Below are positions 12,144 through 25,972 of a stretch of 64,000 bases of DNA, one piece after another. The stretch spans positions 62,001 to 126,000 of the forward strand of contig JNEU01000845.1 in NCBI GenBank assembly GCA_000697475.1, read 5' to 3'. A model generated the notes under the pieces. That model was not told the origin of the DNA, did not search any database, and saw only the letters and a program-made list of their open reading frames with translations. The number at the start of each line of letters is the position of its first letter. The first letter of the stretch is position 1. Source of the stretch: Lichtheimia corymbifera B2541. Lineage: Eukaryota > Mucoromycota > Mucoromycetes > Mucorales > Lichtheimiaceae. Made by a program: the position numbers and the translations under genes.

Positions 12144-13182
12144 TCTTTTATCGATCACGACAGAAGCATTAGCGACATGACTGAAGGAATTCGCAAACAG
12201 CGATAAAGAAAGAATAAGAACAAGAGACACGTACTTTATGAATCCTGCAAAATTATCGGGAGAGTAGGCGCCGGATGCTTGGATGCAATATGATAGGATG
12301 CCTCGCTTCCAATGAAAAACGCAAGGAAGAAAGCAAGCCTCTCACCAACTTAAGCACAATCTTTCGTGATTGGAGCGGCGACTCGTTTTCTTTTTTGGGG
12401 GTGAAATCTGTCTCCATAGCAATGCAGCCAGCAATTCATTGTATCCATGGCAATAAAGGAGCTAAGCCTGCCAAGTCGACCTCATTCAATCTTGCTCATA
12501 CACAAACACACCCACCACTCATTATTCCATAATCGTTTCATCGAGCTTGTTTATTCATGATAATAAAGTTGATAATTTTGGAACACAAAAGTATATTGTC
12601 GTCGCTGACGATGATCTACAACATTCGTGATCATTTACCATCCCTCTTGTTCCAGCTATCATTAATGTCGCAGGGCCAGCGCCCATCCCTGTTTTTGTTT
12701 AGGAGACATGCATGAAATCCCGGGTCACATCACCATGGCTGCCAATGGTATTTGATACGGGAAATCATTTGCCTTGTATAGCCACAGGTGAAAATGGTCT
12801 TCTTTTTGCTACGCAGCATGATGCAATCACCTAGGCATCTATTTTTAAGTACTTCAAGGTTACACAAACTTTGCCATGTCGAATATCAGACGCGTATATA
12901 GTGTAGAGCTAATATAAATATGCATCTGAGTTATGCTTTCCAAAGCGTTTTGAGATCAGGGCAAGTGATAAAGAACATGAATTTATTGATGATAGAAGGC
13001 TATCAACGAGTAAACAAAATTATGAATGCATTAGTTTAAGGTCGAAGAAGGAGAGAGAAGGCTTTGATTAGGCTCATCATTTGTGTCAAAGTCCGTAAAA
13101 GTCTAGTGCACCATCCAAAAGTTGATCCAGCAACTTTTGCTCTTCTTTTCTCTTTTTCCATTCTTCCTTTATCAACTACATA
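12144..13182. other. Intergenic, 1.0 kb, divergent promoters
   Basis: Between NF-YA (-) and the C2-domain gene (+). Near 12412-12426 the sequence GTCTCCATAGCAATG resembles a degenerate RFX X-box. The ORFs at 12275-12532 and 13036-13308 have no motif or plausible splicing and I do not treat them as genes. Confidence 0.4.
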
Positions 13183-14726
13183 ATGACGGACCAACCTAAG
13201 AAGCTGGCTGGTGAGCTCGTCGTCGTGGCGCTGAAAGCAGTATGTCGTCATTTTGCTTATCTTTTCATTCGACATGTCACTGACAACATACCCCGCTTTT
13301 TTACTCATCTCTAGCGTGAACTCCCCAATCGCGAGGTAGATTGCTTACCCGATCTCAATGTAAACTCGCCATTGACTAACGCATTACAAGGTTGCTGGAA
13401 AGCAAGATCCCTTCTGTGTCTTCCGTTTAGGCGAAACAGCCAAAAGGACCAAGACTGATTATAGAGGAGGCTCTCGACCAATTTGGGATGATCAGGTAAA
13501 AAAGATGCTTAGCGAATATGCCCTTTATTTGATAACTAATAACGCAGTTGTCAGGTCAATCTTCCTGTTCCCGAGGGTAAAACCAAGATGTATATTCAAG
13601 TATTCGATGAGGATTCAAAGCAAGAAGATTTGATATCCGAGAACACGATTGATCTAACGCAGGTGATGCGTGATGGAGAAGCTGATGGTGGGTTTTTATT
13701 CTCGATTGATATCTTGTTTGTTACTCAATGGTGTATTATTCAGATTGGTTTCCACTCCTATACAGAGGCAAAAGAGCCGGCGAGATTTACCTCGAGTTAA
13801 CATTTTATTCAGCTGTAAGTAGTACAGTGACATGATCCACATGATGGCATTTATTAACAATGGCCTATAGCGACCTCCACCCAAAAGACAGCCTACACGA
13901 TTTGGAGCCAAGAAGAAACCCCAGCAAGGATATCAGCAATCATATAACCATCCAGCCTATCAACAACGTCCTCCTGTGCCACAGCAGCAATATGGCAACC
14001 AACAATATCCTCCTGTTCCTGTTTCTTCGACGTCAACGACATCATCAAAACCATCAGCTGGTCCTCCAATTTATCGCCCTCCAGCTCGTCCACAGGAACA
14101 AATGGCAACGCCTCATATGCCTCCACCAGTTACCCCATCTTCTTCAGCAAGCACAGCATCACCAGCTGCTGGAGGTGTTTATCCACCACCACCAGGTCAT
14201 CATCATCCAACACCACCACCTGTATCACAACATGGTTATCCTCATCCTCCTCCAACATCATCCCAAACTGGTGCACCTATGCTAGCTTCCTCTTTTCATC
14301 CTACAACATCTCCTCCTCGTCCTTCAGGTATGATCAAAGTCGCTTTTGAATGTTATCATTTAGCATTAATCACATGATATTATAGGACCTAACTCATTTG
14401 GTTACCATATGCCACCTCCATCTCATGGTGGATATCCAACATCCTCCCCAGCACAACCACCACCACCACCACCACAGCAACAACCAATGAGTTTCCCTGA
14501 ACCTCAAAAGTTCACTGGAGGGTTTATGCCTGCTTACAATGCTGCTAATGGTCAACCTTTTGCTGCACATCAATCACCTTATCCACCACCCCAACCACAA
14601 CATGGATATCCACCTACTCAAGCTCCTAGTCCTTATCCACCTCAAGGTTATCCTCCTCCAGCTCAGCCCAACCAAGGATATCCACCTCATCCGCCATCCG
14701 GTTATGGCTATCCTCCTTATCACTAG
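13183..14726 (+). CDS. C2-domain cytokinesis protein, Inn1/Fic1-like
   Basis: Seven exons (13183-13239, 13315-13335, 13391-13495, 13555-13687, 13744-13814, 13871-14327, 14386-14726), 394 residues in continuous frame. Residues 1-130 are one C2 domain: LAGELVVVALKARELPNRE, GKQDPFCVFRLG, RGGSRPIWDDQ, MYIQVFDEDSKQEDLI and GEIYLELTFYS. Only some of the acidic Ca2+-loop residues are visible. The rest is an extended Pro/Gln/Tyr/Gly-rich tail with many PPP and YPP runs, suitable for SH3 binding. The layout matches Inn1 (budding yeast) and Fic1 (fission yeast), which link the actomyosin ring to the membrane and to septum synthesis through SH3 partners. Similarity in the tail is compositional only. Confidence 0.8.
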
Positions 14727-15072
14727 TAGTATTAGTAGTAGTGGTAACTACAATCTCATGTGCAATAAATAGAAGACCATGTCATTCCTATGTTGTTGGC
14801 AAATGTATAGGGTAATAGCAAAGCATTTTAATCATCATCATCATCACCACCACTGCTGCTGCTAATAGTATGTATCTAGCTACTTTTTCTATCGTTGATA
14901 ATGGACATTCTTGATTGGAGGAGGAGGAGGTTGGATTGGACGAACAATGATGGCTGGCTGTCTCTCCCGCTTCTCGCGTGACTCGGCATATTACGCGGCC
15001 TGCATGGAGTTCATTTCTTGCTCGCGAGGCACCTGGGGAGCTCACTTTATACTTTACAACCACTAAGCAACC
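14727..15072. other. Intergenic, 0.35 kb, Rpt2 promoter
   Basis: Between the C2 gene stop and the Rpt2 start, both on the plus strand. Starts with a short TAGTAGTATTAGTAGTAG run and has ATCATCATCATCATCACCACCACTG at 14830-14855. No gene or RNA seen. Confidence 0.4.
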
Positions 15073-16824
<1,752 letters not shown>

Positions 16825-17058
16825 ATCACTCCCCCTTTTTCTTTTCGCATATCAACAAGACGTATTCTTTTGCAAATCATGTGATTGTTTTGATTGTGGG
16901 GCTCAATTGATTTGTGTCACCTTAATGTTTAGTAGATAGCGTATAAATGAGATAATGATTGTGTAATTTGTACTATGGATGCCAACTACTATCGATTATT
17001 TACAGAGGAGGAGAGGGTGCAGCATGTGCATTGATTTTGGGGTAAAAGAGAATAGAGC

Positions 17059-17394
17059 CTATCCACGGAATTCTTGCAACACGAGCTAGTTGAGGATATG
17101 TTTAGTACTCTAGTCAGGTGTATTGGCTTCTTCGTACCTTTGCAACTTCATCCAAATGCTCCTTTTTAAGTATCTGAATACCATGCCTTTGGGCGTATTG
17201 TCGTGTTTCCTCGGTCAATCGCTCCATGAACATGAGGTAGTCAATGAAAACCTGCAGTCGACATTTAGTAGATGGGCAAGATCTTGCCGTTTTTCGCGTA
17301 CCAATGTGTCAACGTTATCCTCTACGGTATATCCTTCTGGTAGTAGGTCATTTAAAGAGGCGGCTTTTGGTCGTCTTTTGTATAGGCTTAGCAT
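17059..17394 (-). CDS. CENP-W-like histone-fold centromere protein
   Basis: Three exons (17394-17302, 17251-17138, 17085-17059) give 77 residues. The region after a basic N-terminus (LSLYKRRPK) has the helix pattern VFIDYLMFMERLTEETRQYA, then KKEHLDEVAK and a final LVLQEFRG. This lines up with the known CENP-W end (lxFvhRLAEESR...NKEHVlaAaKvILKkxRG), including the terminal RG. CENP-W pairs with CENP-T in the CENP-T-W-S-X complex that bridges DNA to the outer kinetochore. Introns of 50 and 52 bp have standard ends. An additional 5' exon cannot be excluded, but a stop lies in frame just upstream of the ATG. Short length limits certainty. Confidence 0.72.
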
Positions 17395-18010
17395 AGGGAA
17401 TAAAGAAGAGAGGGATTAACTTGACCGCCGGAGATGAAACCGTCTTTTTGCTCAGGCTGGGTGCGGAAAGGGGATCACGCGGGTGCATAGCAACTGCCAA
17501 ATTTGATTGTGACCATCCATTGACATGAGAATCATCACCTTGTTTATTTACAATGAAAACCATGATCAGCCAAGTTTATTTGTGGCAACCCAGATCACAA
17601 CAAAGATCAGTAGTCAAGATTAATACTTTGTACCAAACATGCGTGTAAAGGCATTAAGTTTCATTACTATGATACTTATACTAATATAAAGGATCAGTTG
17701 GTGGTTCCCTTGAGCCAGAACCCATATGCTCACAGGGATGTGATAATGACAAGATCGCTAATAATGCGATTATTTTATAGCCGTTGACGAGGATACTGTG
17801 CCATAAGAGGTCTGGATACATATGGATGACCTACCTTAGTATTTATATAACGAGTGATTGTGATAAAAGGCTTGCGTATAGACGCTTGTTGTACCTTTTG
17901 GTCAACATCTATTTCGGGAAAGCAGTAGTGTCGCGTGCACGGATCACCAACAGCGTGGAGTTTACTGATATCGGAGACACCCATCGATCGAGTTTGTGCG
18001 AGGTCAGTCT

Positions 18011-18215
18011 TCAAAAAGTAATAGATTTTGAAGTCTGCGTAATCCGCTCTTTCTCTATATCGACAAATGCATGCGAAGAATGGGTTGATATCCATGGCGG
18101 GATGAGACACGAGAGAGCGTCGCTGTATATCATTTCTTTGATAAGGATAGATTCTATAGACTACAGAGCACTAACCGATGGTGTTTCTTGACGTCAATGG
18201 TGACAGACGCCAGCA
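18011..18215 (-). pseudogene. Possible gene remnant with KH-like segment
   Basis: Two candidate exons, 18215-18176 and 18122-18011, join in phase over an intron with GTTAGT and TACAG ends to read LASVTIDVKKHHRD, then ALSCLIPPWISTHSSHAFVD and DIEKERITQTSKSITF before a TGA. The first piece resembles the start of a KH repeat as in vigilin/Scp160, but no GxxG loop follows. No upstream exon or start was found. It may be a relic, the 3' end of an unrecognised gene, or chance. Confidence 0.2.
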
Positions 18216-18479
18216 CTGGAGAGTGTCAAACAGCGTTCCATGACCAATGTTCCTTCTTCATTTCCCAAGCGGTTAACGAGATCCCATTTGTGAGTTGTTG
18301 TTGACACACTCAGTATTCATATCGAACATGTGTAACGTTAACAAGTCTTTTCAACAAGGTCTACCCCAAGAATGGATGGTTTATTTTATAAGGTATATGT
18401 CTCATATTTGACTTGCTACGTTGGTAGATGATCTCCATGGTGACGATCTCATGTGCGTTTCTACTACATGGATAATGCA

Positions 18480-18760
18480 GTATTGGATCTACAAAAGCAA
18501 CCGCCTAGGAACGTTGACGGCAAGGAAAAAATTATCAAAAATGCTGATGAAGGGGCACGATCTGGTCCCGGAAAAAGAAAGCTATAGGTTTATCTCAAAG
18601 GTAAGGTAGTGGTCATTGTGGAATTGCCCCGTGCAGATGCATCTTTGTTTCGACAAGAACACAGCAACAACACGAAGGTTTTTGTCCAATGTATGGTATT
18701 AATTATTCAAACGATGTTCTGTAGACAAAAATGGCAATGTATGTAGGAAATGATGGTGAT
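18480..18760 (+). pseudogene. Possible broken ORF, unidentified
   Basis: One frame reads LDLQKQPPRNVDGKEKIIKN and ADEGARSGPGKRKL, then hits TAG at 18583-18585, and continues in the same frame as VYLKGKVVVIVELPRADASL and FRQEHSNNTKVFVQ. A 35-nt GT...AG stretch follows, after which NGNVCRK and a stop can be read. The single in-frame stop without a usable intron suggests a decayed gene; no family recognised. Confidence 0.15.
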
Positions 18761-19200
18761 CGTCTCTAGTAGGTACGCTGTTAGCTATTTTATAGGGCAT
18801 AATAAAATGTTGTTTCATTGTTATCAATATAAAACTATGGCTAAGTCGAAAAGATGTAGGGTGCATAAGAACAATGAAGATAAATTGGTGTGATCTGAGA
18901 GCATTACAGGTGCGGAAACCAAAGAGTGACCAGAAAAGGCAATGGGGAGACCTCGCTCGCGGGTGAATCCAGTGGCGATCCCTATCACTATACGACCTTC
19001 TCTTTCCCTCGACTGGTAATAGGTACTTATCGTTCCCTTGAAATTAGGATGGATTGGATAACAAGGAGAGAGGAGATGGATGAAGTATTGGATGAAATGG
19101 ATGAATGAAGAAAATGGATGGATTGGGGTGTGTGGATGAGGTTGATAGAGTGGGAGAGTAATATACTCATATCTATATTGCTACTTGACACAGCCTTGCC

Positions 19201-19966
19201 ATGGTCTTGAAACACAACAACCAACTTCCCAACCAGCATTTCCGCAAGGATTGGCAACGTCGCGTTAAGACTTGGTTCGATCAACCTGGTCGCAAGAAAT
19301 CGCGCCGTGTTGCACGCATTCAAAAGGCAGCTCGCATTGCCCCTCGTCCTGTTGATGGCTTGTTGCGTCCTGCTGTCCGTTGCCCCACTCAACGTTACAA
19401 CATGCGTCTCCGTTTTGGCCGTGGTTTCACCCTCGAGGAGCTTAAGGAAGCCGGTATCAACCGCAAGGAAGCTCGTTCCATTGGTATTGCCGTTGACCAT
19501 CGTCGTCGCAACCACTCCCAAGAGTCCCTTGAATTGAACGTTCAACGTCTTAAGGCTTACAAGGCTAAGCTCATTGTCTTCCCTCGCAAGGCTTCCAGCC
19601 CCAAGAAGGGTGATTCTGATGTAAGTATATCACTTGTTGTTATTCTATGTACAAATAGCTCATCATTGATATTATTATAGGCTGCTGCTGTTGCTTCCGC
19701 TGTTCAACTTCGTGGTGCTATTCTTCCTGTTGAGCAAGTCGCTACTGCCCCTGAAGCTCGCGCCATCTCTGCTGATGAAAAGAAGGTTAACGCTTACATG
19801 AAGCTTCGTTATGCTCGCTCTGCTGCCCGCACTCTTGGTGCTCGTGAGAAGCGTGCTCGTGACAAGGCTGAAGAAGAGGCTAACAAGGTAAGATGGGTCA
19901 ATATGCTAGGGAGATCTTATTTACTTACACGCTTGTTTGGGCATTGTCTTACTATAGAAGAAATAA
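19201..19966 (+). CDS. RPL13: 60S ribosomal protein eL13
   Basis: Three exons (19201-19620, 19681-19887, 19958-19966), 211 residues. The start [19 protein letters not shown] and the segments [40 protein letters not shown] and [19 protein letters not shown] are diagnostic for eL13, a structural protein of the large ribosomal subunit. The C-terminal half ([19 protein letters not shown]) is basic and helical. The last exon encodes only two lysines and the stop. Codon use is strongly biased to C/T endings (GTC, CGT, CTC, GCT), as expected for a highly expressed gene and visibly different from neighbours. Confidence 0.98.
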
Positions 19967-20148
19967 ATGGTCTCATCATCCACACTCCCCACAAAATCCA
20001 AATAAAACCATGCATGCGGTTGGTTGTCAAGATGTTATCAAACAATTATTTGTATTTGCAAAAGTACGACTTGTCAAGTATAAGGAACAACAAACGATAC
20101 ATAGTGAATGAATCACGTGGTTTGGGATGCTACGTGTAATGTTATCCT

Positions 20149-21801
20149 CTACCCATGTCTCGCCTTTTTGGACATCCTCGAATGATCATCACGGCCCATT
20201 GCTGATGGGATGGCTGGTTTGGCGTTGGATTTGATATCATTATCTTCGTGTGTGATTCGACGAAGCGGGTATTCTGCACCTTGCTGTTGTAGGACGCTGG
20301 ATGGGAGAAAATAGCATGTCAGCATCATGCAATAACCTTATCATTGATATACTTACTTCATGACTGGTCTCGGTTCCTCTTGGAAATATGGATGAGTAAG
20401 GGCACTTTCTGCTGTGATTCGTTTTGCAGGGTCATATTCCAGTAATGATGCCAATAGATTGTATCCATTCTCACTCTTCGGAAGGCCATGCATATGCTTC
20501 AAATTATTGGGACACCTACAAAGAAAAGTGTTAATGGCATGAAATCAAATGAATGCATGTGAGGATGCTTACATGGGGAACGAGCTCAAATGACAATAAT
20601 CCGGAAGTTGATCAATGGTTGGCCATCGTTCCTCTGGAAGGAAAAAGAGACCCATGATTAGACTTTCGCAAACCTGTAGATCAATTGAGACTTACTTGTA
20701 GGCGTTCCTAGTACTTCAAATATCTTGGATAATTGACTCCGTTGGAAGGGTACGTTCTTTTTGCTATCCATCTTGGCTTCCTCGCCCTTGAATATAGGCT
20801 TCAGCGCCAATAGCTCACCAAAGATACATCCTACTGCCCACATGTCCACTGCTTTTGTATAATGCCTTGATCCAAATAATAATTCGGGTGCCCGATACCA
20901 GATTGTAACGACTACTTTGTCACCATTGAAAAGTGGTTGTAACGGTCGATTGAACAAACGTGCAAGGCCAAGATCGCCTGATAGAAGATTGAGTAAGCGG
21001 TGCCAATGTATGATACCACAGCATGTGTTTTGTATATACCTGTCTTAACGACTCCTTCACTGGTAAGCAAGACTAGAAAAAGATGCATGTTAGTTCTAGC
21101 ATTCTTTTGTTGCACAAAACTGACTTTACCATTTGCAGGCTTCAGATCTCGATGCAGCACCCAGTTTGCATGCAAGTAGGCGACTCCATTCAAAAGCTGC
21201 CATAGTAATGATTTAACAATGACCTCGGGAATGGCTTTCCTCTCTGTGTGAAGATGATAATGGATAATTTGCTATTATGCAATGGCTTTATTAGTAAAAG
21301 TGAAAAAAGACAATAATACGATGTGCTTACCAAAAAGTCATGCTCAGCATATTCGAACACCATGTAGATAGCCTTATCCTCCAGCAGTACTTCTTCAAGT
21401 TTGACAATGTTCTCATGTTTGAGCTCTCGGCATAGCTAGAGACAAACCATGAATGAGCACGCTGCAACAAAGCCATTGATTGATATATCCAACGTACCGC
21501 TATCTCTCGACAAGCTGATTGCGATATCCCCACATAGTGATGAGTGTCTCCCTCTCGATCGGGCTTGAACTTCTTGATCGCAAACTCACGATGGTCCTCT
21601 CTGGATAGAAAGTCCATTTGGTCAACGATGGAGCTACGTTTCCTTTACACAACCTTACTTGTTCCTTGATCGTGCTTTGTAAACCTTGCCGTATGTTCCT
21701 GAGCTGATGAATCCAATGATTTCATACTTTGCATATACGCGTGGTCGACAAGCATCGCGCTGGAGCTTGTACTCGGACATCATGTTGGCGTTGAGCATCA
21801 T
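20149..21801 (-). CDS. SSN3: Cyclin-dependent kinase 8 (Mediator kinase Srb10/Ssn3)
   Basis: Multi-exon kinase gene starting at the ATG at 21801 ([20 protein letters not shown]) and ending KKARHG at 20149. Visible kinase elements: glycine loop [15 protein letters not shown]-type lysine in EFAIKKFKP, the cyclin C-binding helix [11 protein letters not shown] (SMSACRE-like), catalytic HRDLKPAN, a DLG metal-binding motif, and [20 protein letters not shown] with [18 protein letters not shown]. As in CDK8, no phosphorylatable threonine sits at the usual T-loop position. It phosphorylates Pol II and transcription factors as part of the Mediator kinase module with cyclin C. About nine introns of 50-100 bp. 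Confidence 0.95.
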
Positions 21802-22525
21802 GTTGATTGTGTCGTATGTATGGCGTTTTCGAACTGAACGTGGTGGATGGGGTCACTAGCCAAGTTGCACAGATCCGCTATTCAAAATTTAGAGCCAGCG
21901 ATACCTGTTGACATCAGTGTGCCTTTTCTCTTAGATCCCTATATCATATCTAGCATCATAGCATGTAATTATTTCCATATAATAGAATTGCTGTTTATGC
22001 CTATTAAATGACTCGGAAATGTAGAAATATTCACTTTGTATATTGTATGTGGAAGGATGCTGCAACGATCTTTTTAATTGACACTGGAACAACAATGGTA
22101 AAACTTCGGTGTAGTATATCAATATGCATGTATTCTAAAAGGAAGAATGAATGTTCATCTGCACAAGGATACGTTTTAAAGAGTGATCAAGGAAGCTGTC
22201 TTTGCGATATAAGGATATGCGAGGTGTAGCTTCATTATCCGGTTGCTGGAAAAGTAGTTTCAGCAAAGACTCTACAAGAGTGAGGCTAGCTGCATTAAAT
22301 GTAGTCAATGGAATCTTATATACGTAGACAGACATTGAATATAATCAAAAATTGCCATGCAATGATGCATACACACAGGCACCCTTTCTATTCGGATAAA
22401 ATGATAATACAAGATTCAAAGAGTATGGTGGGAAGGACGTGAAAACACAATGATGGGAAAAAAAGTGATGAAAGATGGGTGAGGAGGTAGGAGGAAAACA
22501 GGAAAAGAAATAGGATGGATATCTT
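21802..22525. other. Intergenic, 0.7 kb
   Basis: Promoter of the CDK8 gene and 3' flank of the carrier gene, both on the minus strand. AT-rich; nothing recognisable as gene, RNA or repeat. Confidence 0.4.
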
Positions 22526-24638
22526 CTACGCCTTATCAGCAGCAGGGGAGGTGGGTCTGTACACACCAAATCTATAATCGAGGTCTAAGAGCATTTTAAG
22601 AGCATTTCTTGATCGAAGAGGACCAAAGTCTTGTTGGGCTTGTGGTGCAGGTGAGCTTGTAGCACCAGTAGCAGCAGATGAGTGGCTACCTGGCAGAGGG
22701 AAAGCTTGATGCAAGATCTCGTAAACAGTAAGAGTGACACCAAATTGTGGTGATGAGCGGAAAATTCTTGCAGGACCACCCTTAAAGAATGCCTTGAAAC
22801 CTTCTTCACGCATGATCTTTCTGGCAGCATCCGCAATACCATTATACGAAGTTTGACCTTTACGAGCCTCCACCTGAAGACGGGTCTTGATAACATCGGC
22901 AGGAGTTGTAAAGTAAGCAGCAGGCATACCAGCAATAGCACCAGCCATCAACAATTCAGTGATTGTCAACTTATGCTCTGGGCCTTCGTGGAACATGTCT
23001 CTCTTCAAATGGGCGTATGCAGGGAAATAGATAGCCGAGAATGGAACATCACGAAGCAAACATGCGCTTGCACCCTTGTATAAGCCGACAATACCCAAGT
23101 TTTTGACAATCCAAATAGCCGAACGACGTGGGGCACCAGTATTCTTAGCTTGCTCACCCTGGATTTGCAAACGAATCTTTACAATTTCCAGAGGATTTGT
23201 AAACACGACTTGGGAACCACCAGCAGCACCACCAGCAATCATCTCCTGCCAGAATTGTAATTCGCCTGTTTTCTTGTCGGCTAACTTGCTTCGTACAAAG
23301 TCGTTGACGGTAAGCTTGATAGCTTTTTCAGGGGCAACACCCTAAAACAGCAAATTTCCCGTTGTAAGCATGTTGCACACACATACGCGTGTTTCCCATC
23401 ATGATCCTCCTCCTCCTTCTCCACAATATACTTACCACAAGCTGAGGGCCCAAACCACGATATAATCCTGCAAAGCCTTCATTCTTGATAACCTTCTTGA
23501 AACAATCAAAGCTGTTCTTGTAGAGCAATTCACCAACGACCTTGGAACGTTGGTTCTGCATACGTGTCTTGACCAAATCGATGGGATAAACAGCAGTTGC
23601 ACCAACAGCACCAGCAATCGAACCCAATACAAAAGCATATGCATTCTCCATGATTTCGAAAAGCAGACCAGACTTCTTCACAGGTTCAATGACAGGGACT
23701 TGTCTTTCAGGTTGAGGATGACGCCATCGGGGATCCAAAATCTTGCCGAAATCATCAAGGCTCAAAGTGCCTGACGCACCACCGTCAACACCAGCAAAGT
23801 GGAAAACAATGTCGGCTTCCATAGGGGTGAACACCGTATAGCGACTAGCTTGAGCAGCGTGATTGAGGAAATCAGCCTTGCTAATTCTGTTGTTGGGACT
23901 CTTTTCCACAGCACGTCGAATGACCAGCTCAACCATGTCCATATTGCGAATGACGTTGTGGAAAGCAACCACGTTGGAGAAAGTGATCTGGTTGCCAGTG
24001 CCTGCATACAAGTTGCATAGAGTGGGCAAATGGTCGATAACATGATCCGATAACTTGTGCTTGGCAATATCCAAAATGATACGCTTGAAGTCCTCAGGTT
24101 CGATATATCCATTCTGCTTCTTGTCATAGTGCTTGAACTCTTGACGCAAACGTTCGCCTTGAAGACCCTTGAGCAACTGCGAGAACTCCTCATAGCTCAA
24201 CTCATGTTGTCCCTCCTTTGAACCAATGTACAACTTCAACCAGTCGCAGTCAAAGTCAAAAGGCACTGCATCCTTTGGCATATTGCTCGATAACACATTC
24301 TTGAACTGGTCAAAGGTGATCTTGCCCGTGCCATCCACGTCAAACAATCGGAATGCAATCTCATATTCAGCATCGGGCTTGGATAGCAAGTTTTGAAAGA
24401 TGACGAAATCCTCAAACGACACCATGCCCTTGCCCGATTTGTCGGCGACCTTGAAAAGCAACCCAAACTGCTCACGTTGAATCTTCTTGAAGTCTTCGCC
24501 AGGTGCGATCGCTGCTAGAAAGTCGTCTTTAGATAAAAACTGGTCACCATCCTTCTCAACCGAAGCATGCTTGTAAAAGAGTTGACGGTATTGCTCGGAG
24601 CGATTCAAGCTGCCAGTAGAAGAGTCTGCTTTCGTCAT
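22526..24638 (-). CDS. AGC1: Mitochondrial aspartate/glutamate carrier, Ca2+-regulated (citrin/aralar type)
   Basis: Two exons (24638-23436 and 23341-22526), 672 residues, nearly the length of mammalian citrin. I start at MTKADSS because the frame upstream lacks an ATG. The N-terminal half has paired EF-hand-like units, some degenerate (DKSGKGMVSFEDF, DVDGTGKITFDQF, DKKQNGYIEPEDF). The C-terminal half is a full SLC25 carrier: first repeat PIDLVKTRMQNQR with GLYRGLGPQ, second NPLEIVKIRLQIQ with GLYKGASACLLRD, third TPADVIKTRLQVE with AFFKGGPARIFR. The protein exchanges aspartate for glutamate plus a proton across the inner membrane and supports the malate-aspartate shuttle. Yeast Agc1p lacks the EF-hand half, so this is the longer form. 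Confidence 0.96.
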
Positions 24639-25972
24639 GGCCACTTTGTGGATGGGGTTGGGTCAATATAGAAAAAGAGAAATAAGAGCAAAAAAAAAAG
24701 AGGGATAACCTGGGAAGGGAATGAAAGGATATAAAAGACGCGATGTCGGAGAACAACACTACCGGTTTGTGTGTGTATGTGCGTGTGTGGGGCCTTTTGA
24801 TGCACTTGTCAAAAACAAAGTCCTTCCCTCGGAACGTTATTCAACCTTAGAACTAGAGAGCAAACTCTCCTTTTTTCCATCACTATCCACTTGAATAAAC
24901 TCATTGATGAATCTTAAATAAGTCGATGGTCTTTTTATTTATATATATGTGCGTGTGTATGCGCTAAGATGTATGTACAGCATCAGGCACAATCAAACCC
25001 CCCTTATCTTATCCTCCGCCCTTGTCCTGGAGATGCAGTCCAAAAAGGGTAATTTCCCGGCTTGCCATCACATGAAACGCACGCGTGAAACAATAACCAG
25101 CCTTCCCATTCGTGCTGGCGGTGTTTCCCGCCTTCCGGCCACATCCTTAAGTGGTCGATCTTTCCGTTGTATACACTCTAAACTTTTTTTTCTACTTTTA
25201 CTTAAGGGGACATGCTTGAATATATCTGTGGATTATAGCAAAAAAGTAAGACAAGTACGGAAGCTTCAGCATCAATACAATCTATACAACATCTTGTTGT
25301 GTTACGATGCGTATGGATGAGTCAACGTACATTTCTTTGGTTTTCAGGCGGCGGTTACTGGCCTGTAGGACACACTTAAAAAGCGAGAAAAAAGAATAGA
25401 GCAATTACAATTAGTAACAGGATTCACTATGACGATCCTTTCTTGCTGCTACTATCAATAAAAAAATCATCATGTGCCCTTGAATGCAACAGTAGCTCGA
25501 TCACTATTTGCGATTCCCAATGCAACCGGGTCACGTACAAAGGCACATGTATCATACAAAAACATAAAGTCGACTGGATTCGGAACATCCCATATACATG
25601 AGCGGTAGATTGTGTAAAGTGCGGATGGTTGTAATGTGAATGTCACACAGTCCTGGATATGCTGTCAGGTGCTTGTGTGGGGTTAGGAACGGCAGCTGCT
25701 GTATAAAGGAAATTGGCTGTACTTCAGGGTCCCGAAAAGATAAGTAGCTTATCATGCGAGAGTACACAGACTTTGTACCACAAAGAACAGATATAACCGC
25801 TTTTTTAGCCGGACGCATCTAAATAAGCTGTGATCATGCTTGACTCCCACCAATTAATGCACACATGCTTTTTCAATACAAGCCATCCCAACCAGTGGTG
25901 ATTTTGTGTTCTTTATTTTTTCTTCTCATTGTGCAAGAACAATCAAATACAGCAAGAATAATGGTCTTTGTT
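24639..25972. other. Intergenic, 1.3 kb
   Basis: Promoter of the AGC gene and 3' flank of the zinc-finger gene. The region 24949-25320 (+) is open but carries no motif, and 25552-25818 (-) likewise. A TG-rich patch sits near 24768-24790. No RNA gene recognised. Confidence 0.4.

Larger units (their letters stand above)
17395..19200. other. 1.8 kb without a confident gene; coding-like fragments
   Basis: Holds the CENP-W-like promoter, the eL13 promoter (about 18900-19200) and in between several stretches that look coding but give no complete gene. The best are listed separately at 18011-18215 (minus) and 18480-18760 (plus). The long opposite ORFs 17784-18191 (+) and 17775-18110 (-) have no motif. 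The whole could be a decayed gene pair or sequence with coding-like composition. Confidence 0.4.

Noticed and set aside
17775..18191. Long opposing ORFs on both strands
   Set aside because: Neither has a recognisable motif; the better spliced reading uses another frame. Kept only as an unresolved region.
23762..24193. 143-codon minus-strand ORF within the carrier gene
   Set aside because: Overlaps the EF-hand coding frame of the aspartate/glutamate carrier; no motif of its own.
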